This document shows, one piece after another, positions 58,760 to 64,000 of a stretch of DNA of 64,000 nt (positions within the stretch are counted from its first letter, which is position 1; each line of letters opens with the position of its first letter). Source of the stretch: Polynucleobacter sp. IMCC 30228. Its GTDB lineage: Bacteria > Pseudomonadota > Gammaproteobacteria > Burkholderiales > Burkholderiaceae. The stretch covers positions 62,001-126,000 of the forward strand of contig NZ_JAJVCS010000001.1 in assembly GCF_021395205.1 (NCBI RefSeq), read 5' to 3'. Position numbers and translations under genes: made by a program. The notes under the pieces were generated by a model. It searched no databases and was not told the origin of the DNA. It saw only the letters and a program-made list of their open reading frames with translations.

Positions 58760-59239
58760 CTAGCCGAAGGGGCCATTAAGTCGAACGGTATCCCAATTTA
58801 AAACAATGGCAATGCTTACCCAAATTAAATAAGGCAACATTAGTAAGCTCGACTTTGGTGAATAGTGGCGAGTGGTATAAATAATTGCCAATACCGATAG
58901 CCATAAAAGACTAGCCTCATAAAGAGCCCAATCAGGTCGCTCTAGGCGGAAATATAAAAAACTCCAAAGTAAATTACAGAGCCCATTTAGTACAAATAAA
59001 AGGCTTAGGTGGCGCACCGCTGTGGGGGCGGGATTTCGATCCCAAGCGATGACCCAGGCCGTGCCAGAACAGATAAATATAGCCGACCAAATAGGCCCAA
59101 ATAACCAATCGGGCGGTTTCCAAAAGGGTTCTTTTAAGGCGTGATACCAAGCGTCTAAATTGGTTGCCCAGCCACCTAAAATAGCAACGGATAACCCCCA
59201 AATAAGGGCAACGATAACGGGTTTTCTAAACATAGTCAT
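58760..59239 (-). CDS. tspO: TspO/MBR family membrane protein
   Basis: 159 aa, five predicted helices. WYHALKEPFWKPPDWLFGPI and WSAIF match the TspO signature, then LFVLNGLCNLLWSFLYF. TspO binds porphyrins; in Rhodobacter sphaeroides it modulates photosynthesis gene expression in response to oxygen. Its place 30 bp after bchP supports a tetrapyrrole-linked role. A second Met two codons in is an alternative start. Confidence 0.93.
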   Translation of the reverse strand: MTMFRKPVIVALIWGLSVAILGGWATNLDAWYHALKEPFWKPPDWLFGPIWSAIFICSGTAWVIAWDRNPAPTAVRHLSLLFVLNGLCNLLWSFLYFRLERPDWALYEASLLWLSVLAIIYTTRHYSPKSSLLMLPYLIWVSIAIVLNWDTVRLNGPFG

Positions 59240-59269
59240 AACTTACTTTACACCCTTAGCAAATAAACT

Positions 59270-60475
59270 TTAGACCTTAATCAAACCAAAAAGGTGCGCC
59301 AGATCTTTAAAGAAGATGCGAATATGCGCTAAAGGATCGCGTTTTGCGAGCTTTTTATTCATATACGCGTCAAAAGTGAGTTTTTGCACATCCTTATCTT
59401 CGCAAATCTTTACAAAGCGCTCGCGCCGTTTATCGCTGATATACCAAAACCATTGCATAATCCCCAACACCAAAAAGACTTTGCCGTGTTCACGCATAAA
59501 ACGCTTACGTGCCTTAGCTAGACTCTTCGGATTATTGGTCAATAAAAGTTCACTCACTGACTCAGCCGCCAAGCGCCCACCAACCATGGCGTAATAAATA
59601 CCTTCGCCCGAAGCTGGTGCCACCACTCCTGCTGCATCACCAGCTAACACCACATCGCGATTGTTGTCCCATTTTTTTAGCGGCTTCATCGGTAGCGGTG
59701 CACCTTCATGACGCAGCATTTCAATATTTTCGAGGCCAGTAATTTTTTTTAAGTCAGCCACTGCACTACGTAATGAAAACCCTTTGTCTGCACTACCAGT
59801 GCCAATACTCATCGTTTTGCCATGAGGGAAAATCCAGCCGTAAAAATCGGGAGAGATCGTACCTTGATAAAAAACATCGCAGCGTGAACCATCAAAATCT
59901 GCCGGCGGCAGATCGGGTGTACGCACAATTTCATGATAAGCAAAAACATATTCAACGTCTTTGGCACTGGGGATAGCAGCCCGACCAACGCCAGATTTAG
60001 CGCCATCAGCGCCAATAATTGCTTTTGCCTTCACGGCCATTGAGGTATTGGGCTCATTTTTATTACTAGAGCGAACCATGTAGTGAACAATGCTGACCCC
60101 ATCGGTATCACGTGACAATTTTTCAAAATTACCAACACGCCGTTCACAACCATCATTCGCTGCGCGTACCCGCAACCACTCATCAAATTGATCGCGATCA
60201 ACCATTCCCACAAAGCCACCTTCAATTGGAATGTCGACTTTATTATTTTTGGGTGAGATCATGCGCGCTGACTTTGCTTTCGCAACCAAGAGCTCATCTG
60301 GAATTTCAAAATCTTGAATGAGTCGCGGCGGTATTGCACCCCCGCATGGCTTGATACGACCCGCTCGATCAAGCAATAACACCTTATGACCTAAGCGCGC
60401 CAAATCGCCTGCAGCAGTTGCACCTGCTGGACCGCCGCCAACGACGACGGCATCAAAAAGTTCATACGAATTCAT
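59270..60475 (-). CDS. bchP: Geranylgeranyl diphosphate/bacteriochlorophyll reductase
   Basis: 401 aa FAD-dependent reductase. FDAVVVGGGPAGATAAGDLA at the start, RIKPCGGAIPPRLI, IGADGAKSGVGRAA near residue 155, and VVLAGDAAGVVAPASGEGIY. It reduces the geranylgeranyl tail of bacteriochlorophyll to phytyl. 18 bp after bchG. The pair bchG-bchP is standard in phototrophy clusters. Confidence 0.95.
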   Translation of the reverse strand: MNSYELFDAVVVGGGPAGATAAGDLARLGHKVLLLDRAGRIKPCGGAIPPRLIQDFEIPDELLVAKAKSARMISPKNNKVDIPIEGGFVGMVDRDQFDEWLRVRAANDGCERRVGNFEKLSRDTDGVSIVHYMVRSSNKNEPNTSMAVKAKAIIGADGAKSGVGRAAIPSAKDVEYVFAYHEIVRTPDLPPADFDGSRCDVFYQGTISPDFYGWIFPHGKTMSIGTGSADKGFSLRSAVADLKKITGLENIEMLRHEGAPLPMKPLKKWDNNRDVVLAGDAAGVVAPASGEGIYYAMVGGRLAAESVSELLLTNNPKSLAKARKRFMREHGKVFLVLGIMQWFWYISDKRRERFVKICEDKDVQKLTFDAYMNKKLAKRDPLAHIRIFFKDLAHLFGLIKV

Positions 60476-60493
60476 ACTTTTATCCTTCAGGCA

Positions 60494-61411
60494 TTAATTT
60501 AAATTCGATACAGCAAAAGCGCTAACCATCATTCCAGCAACAAATAAAGGCACGCCAAAACCACTTAAAAATAAAGCGCGCTTAATGGGGTCACGCAAAA
60601 AATATAGCATCATCACGCCTTGTCCTAGCATTAAGCTCGCAATAACAAGAGCGCGCCAAGGCATATCCCATGCAAATAAAATGAGCACAATGATCGCTTG
60701 TGGAAATAACATCAAGCTACAAGCATTGATTGCTGCACCACGAACACCGAGTTGCACGGGTATAGACCGCACACCCATTTGACGATCTCCGTCGATAGCC
60801 TTGAAATCGTTCAAGGTCATAATGCCGTGGGCCCCAATACTATACAAAACCGCCAGCATAATCGATGCCTTTGACGGCATAGCATCACCCATCATCACTG
60901 CAGTGCCGGTGAACCAAGCAATACCCTCATAGGCAAGTCCACATGCCGCATTACCCCACCAACCATTTTGTTTTAGGCGCAAAGGCGGAGCGCTATAAGC
61001 CCAAGCCAAGCCCAAGCCAACGAGGGTTGCAATAAAGGCCCAGGGGCTAATGTAATAGCCTAATACCGCAGAAAGTAAAGTCCAGATGATGGCCACATAA
61101 AGCCCCCAATAGCCGGGCATTCTGCCCGAGGGAATGGGTCTTTGCGGCTCATTAATAGCATCCACATGTCGATCAAACCAATCGTTTACCGCCTGGCTTG
61201 CTGCACACACTAGGGGCCCAGCCAAAATAATGCCGGCTAACAATATTGGCCAGTGCCCGGAAAATGGGACACCTGCAGCAATTGCACCGCAAGCAAACGC
61301 CCACATCGGCGGAAACCAAGTAATGGGTTTTAAAAGCTCAAGGGCAGCACTGCCCGATGGCCAGATGCGGCTGAGGCTCATAGGCGCTAGGCGCGAAAGC
61401 TCCATCTCCAT
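60494..61411 (-). CDS. bchG: Bacteriochlorophyll a synthase
   Basis: 305 aa UbiA-family prenyltransferase with about eight helices. The Mg-diphosphate motif is AVNDWFDRHVDAINEPQRPI, with SGRMPGYWG after it; LNDFKAIDGDRQMGVRSIPV is the second. Attaches the isoprenoid alcohol to bacteriochlorophyllide. GAGGGA just before the ATG at 61411 supports that start, making a 25-bp overlap with puhE; Met11 (61381) is the alternative. Confidence 0.95.
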   Translation of the reverse strand: MEMELSRLAPMSLSRIWPSGSAALELLKPITWFPPMWAFACGAIAAGVPFSGHWPILLAGIILAGPLVCAASQAVNDWFDRHVDAINEPQRPIPSGRMPGYWGLYVAIIWTLLSAVLGYYISPWAFIATLVGLGLAWAYSAPPLRLKQNGWWGNAACGLAYEGIAWFTGTAVMMGDAMPSKASIMLAVLYSIGAHGIMTLNDFKAIDGDRQMGVRSIPVQLGVRGAAINACSLMLFPQAIIVLILFAWDMPWRALVIASLMLGQGVMMLYFLRDPIKRALFLSGFGVPLFVAGMMVSAFAVSNLN

Positions 61412-62142
61412 AATCCCTCAGAGCTAATGGGTAGTACCATCAAAATATGTTCAAGAATCGCCAAAGACAACAAGGTTCCTAAGATAGTGCAGGAGGTAAT
61501 TTGATAGGGGCTGGCTCCAACCGCAAAAGCGGCCTGCCAAATTGGCACCGCCACTACCGTCGCAGCAATAACCGAAATCGGCAATAAAGGATTCATTAAG
61601 CTGCGCGAAAAATAGCTATGAATATATTTCAGATGGTTCGGTAAAAAATTTTCGTTGAGATTTAGTACCCCTAAAAATAAGTTCAACTTAGCACTCTGGC
61701 GCATGCTCCATAAAATAATAAATGTCCAAAAAGCGGTTTGATTTACCCCACCCCAACTCGCTACCGTTACCACAATTGCCAACACAATCAGGGCTATTTC
61801 ATGATGTTGTATGGTTTGAAAGGCGAAGCCTACTTTCTTCCACCCCCTAGCTTCGGGTGGGCAAGCAATACGCCGTGGGCCCGTTATAAAACCCAATAAA
61901 AAACCAATTTCCTGCCAAGCCCATACTAATAGTGCACATGTAAAACCGCAATAAGCAGCGGCTACAGTATCCATAGAGCTGCTGGTTTTAATGCCAACAA
62001 TGGCAAATAGCATGACGCATCCACTCAACCAAAAAGTTCCCTGATACGTTGTCGGAGAGCGTTGGTTCAAAAATAAAATAATACCGGTGCCAAACCACCA
62101 AGCAAAGATAGTAAAAAGCAGTGGCCAGAGATACATACTCAT
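61387..62142 (-). CDS. puhE: Photosynthetic complex assembly protein PuhE (DUF3623)
   Basis: 251 aa with about seven membrane helices. YLWPLLFTIFAWWFGTGIIL at the start, a WAWQEIGFLLGFITGPRR segment near residue 94, RQSAKLNLFLGVLNLNENFL and HLKYIHSYF are typical of the family. It supports reaction-centre assembly in Rhodobacter, exact activity unknown. Between acsF (16 bp) and bchG (overlap). Confidence 0.93.
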   Translation of the reverse strand: MSMYLWPLLFTIFAWWFGTGIILFLNQRSPTTYQGTFWLSGCVMLFAIVGIKTSSSMDTVAAAYCGFTCALLVWAWQEIGFLLGFITGPRRIACPPEARGWKKVGFAFQTIQHHEIALIVLAIVVTVASWGGVNQTAFWTFIILWSMRQSAKLNLFLGVLNLNENFLPNHLKYIHSYFSRSLMNPLLPISVIAATVVAVPIWQAAFAVGASPYQITSCTILGTLLSLAILEHILMVLPISSEGLWRWSFRA

Positions 62143-62158
62143 GATTTTTTAAAATGAC

Positions 62159-63259
62159 TTACCAAGTCGGCACCATCCGCACTGAACTAGGCAAGGCATT
62201 GTCGTTCACTGGCAAAAAATAGACGCGAATAAACTCAATACCAACTTGTGCGCCCAACCATGCAACATGTATTTTTTTAAACCAAGTTGACTGTTTTTTT
62301 ACTGCTTCCATGCGGATAAACAGCGCTAACATTCGCTCCAAGCCCTGATAAAAACGTGGGTCATCGAGATTCAAGGTCACCGGAAATACTTGCTTAGTAA
62401 TTTCATTGGTAATTTGCAGAACTTGGCGATCATAGTCGGCAGGTGAAATCTGTAATGCCTTATATAACTGGGGGCGTGAATGATCTCGTACATACATCGT
62501 GGCATAGACTGCCAAAATAAAAAAGCGAATCCAATATTTATTGATGCCGGTTAGTAATTTTGGATTTGCACGCATGATTAAGGCAAATGATTCACCATGC
62601 CGAAACTCATCGTTACACCATTTTTCAAACCATAAAAATATCGGGTGAAAACGCAACTCGGGCTTACGCTCAATTTGCCTAAAAATCGTAATGTAACGCG
62701 CATAGCCAATTTTTTCTGAAAGATAAGTGGCGTAGTAGATAAATTTTGGCTTGAAGTAAGTATATTTTTTTGTTTTTGCTAAAAACCCCAAATCAATCCC
62801 TATCCCAAAATCTTTGAGCCACTGATTAATAAATCCTGCATGGCGGCTTTCGTCGCGGGCCATATAGCCAAACAAGGTACGCATATCTTCATTTTTTACT
62901 TTGCGTTTAATTTCGGCATACAAAATACAACCTGAAAATTCAGATGTAATTGAGCTAATTAAAAAGTCAACGAATTCATCGTAGAGCTCCGGATCTACTT
63001 TTGAATAATCTTTATCCATGTCGGCAGGACGCTGGAAGTGATCGTTGTTGGTATCAGCCTCATATTCAACCATCAGTGCATCCCACTCACGGCGTAAGCT
63101 ATCGATCTTGACTCGATCAATTTCAGCAAAATCTGTAGTGTAAAAACGCGGGCTTAATACAGCGTCTTCGAGTGCGCGCTCGGTCGATGAGTTTAACTGG
63201 GCTGTTTTGCTCATTTGCGAGCCGAGCAAGGTTTCCACACTCTCCATTTTGACTTCCAT
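62159..63259 (-). CDS. acsF: Oxygen-dependent Mg-protoporphyrin IX monomethyl ester cyclase
   Basis: 366 aa diiron enzyme forming the isocyclic ring of bacteriochlorophyll with O2. Iron ligands lie in [16 protein letters not shown] (Glu107), [10 protein letters not shown] (Glu137, His140) and [10 protein letters not shown] (Glu218, His221). The presence of AcsF in this operon indicates oxygen-dependent synthesis. Its ATG shares one base with the puhC stop (TAATG). Confidence 0.96.
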   Translation of the reverse strand: MEVKMESVETLLGSQMSKTAQLNSSTERALEDAVLSPRFYTTDFAEIDRVKIDSLRREWDALMVEYEADTNNDHFQRPADMDKDYSKVDPELYDEFVDFLISSITSEFSGCILYAEIKRKVKNEDMRTLFGYMARDESRHAGFINQWLKDFGIGIDLGFLAKTKKYTYFKPKFIYYATYLSEKIGYARYITIFRQIERKPELRFHPIFLWFEKWCNDEFRHGESFALIMRANPKLLTGINKYWIRFFILAVYATMYVRDHSRPQLYKALQISPADYDRQVLQITNEITKQVFPVTLNLDDPRFYQGLERMLALFIRMEAVKKQSTWFKKIHVAWLGAQVGIEFIRVYFLPVNDNALPSSVRMVPTW

Positions 63260-63714
63260 TATTTCTGCTCCTTAACAGGCTTTGTCAACATCCGTAAAAA
63301 ATTTTCAGCATTAGTTGGCCCGAATGAATCCAAATCAACCTTACGTTTCGTTACTGGATCAATCAAAGTTAGACGACCGTCGGTATGGCCAATTAATTCG
63401 AAAGGCCTTGAGCTATCAAAACCCTCACGCTTTCGCTCTTGCGCTAAGCCACGCAAGACGCCCCTTACAAAACCACTCTCACCAACCACGCTATCAATTT
63501 GCTGCCCACTGATGAACTCAATTACTGCAATCGATCCATCGGCACGATCTTCAAAGCGTAATTGGCGAACTTGTTGAGTGGGAGCATATGGCTCACCAAT
63601 ATCATGACCCTGCAAACTGACCATGGCGACCCAAGTAAAAGTGAGCAGCATGACTGAAATTACCGCAATTCCCATACCCCTGGGAATTAATTTAGGTTCC
63701 AAGGTCAATCTCAT
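63259..63714 (-). CDS. puhC: Photosynthetic complex assembly protein PuhC
   Basis: 151 aa. One membrane helix near residues 14-33 ([18 protein letters not shown]), then a periplasmic domain with [33 protein letters not shown] and [14 protein letters not shown]. This matches PuhC, needed for efficient reaction-centre/LH1 assembly. ATGA overlap with puhB upstream and TAATG overlap with acsF downstream. Confidence 0.92.
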   Translation of the reverse strand: MRLTLEPKLIPRGMGIAVISVMLLTFTWVAMVSLQGHDIGEPYAPTQQVRQLRFEDRADGSIAVIEFISGQQIDSVVGESGFVRGVLRGLAQERKREGFDSSRPFELIGHTDGRLTLIDPVTKRKVDLDSFGPTNAENFLRMLTKPVKEQK

Positions 63715-64000
63715 GCGACTTGTTCTTCTACTGCCAACTCAGCAAATGCATTACCGGTACTGACATTACTCATCGCCTGATGGGCATGAACAGTCTGCCA
63801 TGCGCTAGTTAGTTGCTGAGCAACAACAGTGACATTGGGAATACTGCGGAGCATGGGTTCAGGGTGGGCAAAATACCAAGGACGAGCGTGCGGCCACAAA
63901 TGAAAATAGGCGATTTTGTCGCTAGCCGCTAATTGCAAAGGAATATTACCAGTGCCATCAGCAAACTCATGGATATCGGCACGCACAATACGCTTGAAAG
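63711..64000 (-). CDS. puhB: Photosynthetic complex assembly protein PuhB (partial, N-terminus off the right edge)
   Basis: The C-terminal 95 codons. AYFHLWPHARPWYFAHPEPM followed by LRSIPNV is characteristic of PuhB (not PuhA), which acts as a dimeric assembly factor for the reaction centre. The frame is open to the window edge. Its stop overlaps the puhC start by four bases. The remaining phototrophy genes (puhA, bch, puf, crt) presumably lie to the right. Confidence 0.88.
   Translation of the reverse strand, partial: FKRIVRADIHEFADGTGNIPLQLAASDKIAYFHLWPHARPWYFAHPEPMLRSIPNVTVVAQQLTSAWQTVHAHQAMSNVSTGNAFAELAVEEQVA

Noticed and set aside
59240..59269. PpsR/CrtJ-type TGT-N12-ACA site between bchP and tspO
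   Set aside because: A TGT is present but the spacing and second half-site do not match; no supported operator.

Overview
The window looks like a chromosomal segment of a streamlined freshwater betaproteobacterium of the Burkholderiaceae, most probably a Polynucleobacter or close relative. This rests on moderate G+C (mid-40s percent by eye), short spacers, Burkholderiales-style gene neighbourhoods (ffh/ccsA/ampD, aroQ-accB-accC-prmA, rplU-rpmA-obgE, fur/bamE), a lysine/alanine-rich histone-like protein, and an aerobic anoxygenic phototrophy cluster at the right edge. The genus is inferred from recalled gene order and protein character, not from a search. I saw no insertion sequence, prophage, CRISPR array or rRNA operon. 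The only RNA gene seen is a tRNA-Pro(CGG).

Layout. 1-3020 (-): pyrimidine operon (yqgE, ruvX, pyrR, pyrB running off the edge) and a YdcF-type membrane protein. 3097-5464 (+): photolyase and apaH. 5487-16408 (-): hemL with an overlapping, TTG-started rubredoxin, then a long tightly packed run (bamE, dapB, leuS, lptE, holA, proA, hemJ, rlmL). 16438-23841: fur, gap, tkt, rsmE, a barstar-like protein and the malic enzyme maeB. 23992-28025: thiL, pgpA, pncC, corA, pyrF. 27982-34718 (-): a compact chain of SDR reductase, RNB ribonuclease, TonB-like protein, aroE and mtgA, followed by mpl. 34747-40411 (+): tlpA-like, aroQ, accB, accC, a prmA-DUF3426 fusion and a PfkB kinase. 40498-45407 (-): the histone-like gene and nrdA-nrdB behind a recognisable NrdR operator. 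45675-47313 (-): ccsA-like gene and a fused zinc-finger/AmpD gene. 47334-57371: ffh, proS, rppH, CNP1-like lipoprotein, proB, obgE, rpmA, rplU, ispB, tRNA-Pro, FAH-family protein, panE. 57432-64000 (-): phototrophy operon reading puhB(partial)-puhC-acsF-puhE-bchG-bchP-tspO-ndh.

How the parts fit. Most genes are core housekeeping: nucleotide, amino-acid, lipid and cell-wall synthesis and translation. The right-hand operon encodes late bacteriochlorophyll a synthesis (the O2-dependent cyclase AcsF, chlorophyll synthase BchG, phytyl reductase BchP) and reaction-centre assembly (PuhB, PuhC, PuhE). The oxygen-dependent cyclase fits aerobic anoxygenic phototrophy. A TspO-family protein and a type II NADH dehydrogenase follow bchP with very small gaps. 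HemL and HemJ elsewhere in the window supply the shared tetrapyrrole pathway.

Items most worth a second look: the histone-like gene, whose zero frame stops at an A-AAA-AAG slippery tract while the conserved-looking C-terminal tail continues in the -1 frame; the PrmA-DUF3426 fusion that has lost the usual zinc ribbon; the zinc-finger/AmpD fusion; several convergent gene pairs whose coding ends overlap by up to 51 bp; and a terminator-like hairpin abutting the obgE start codon.
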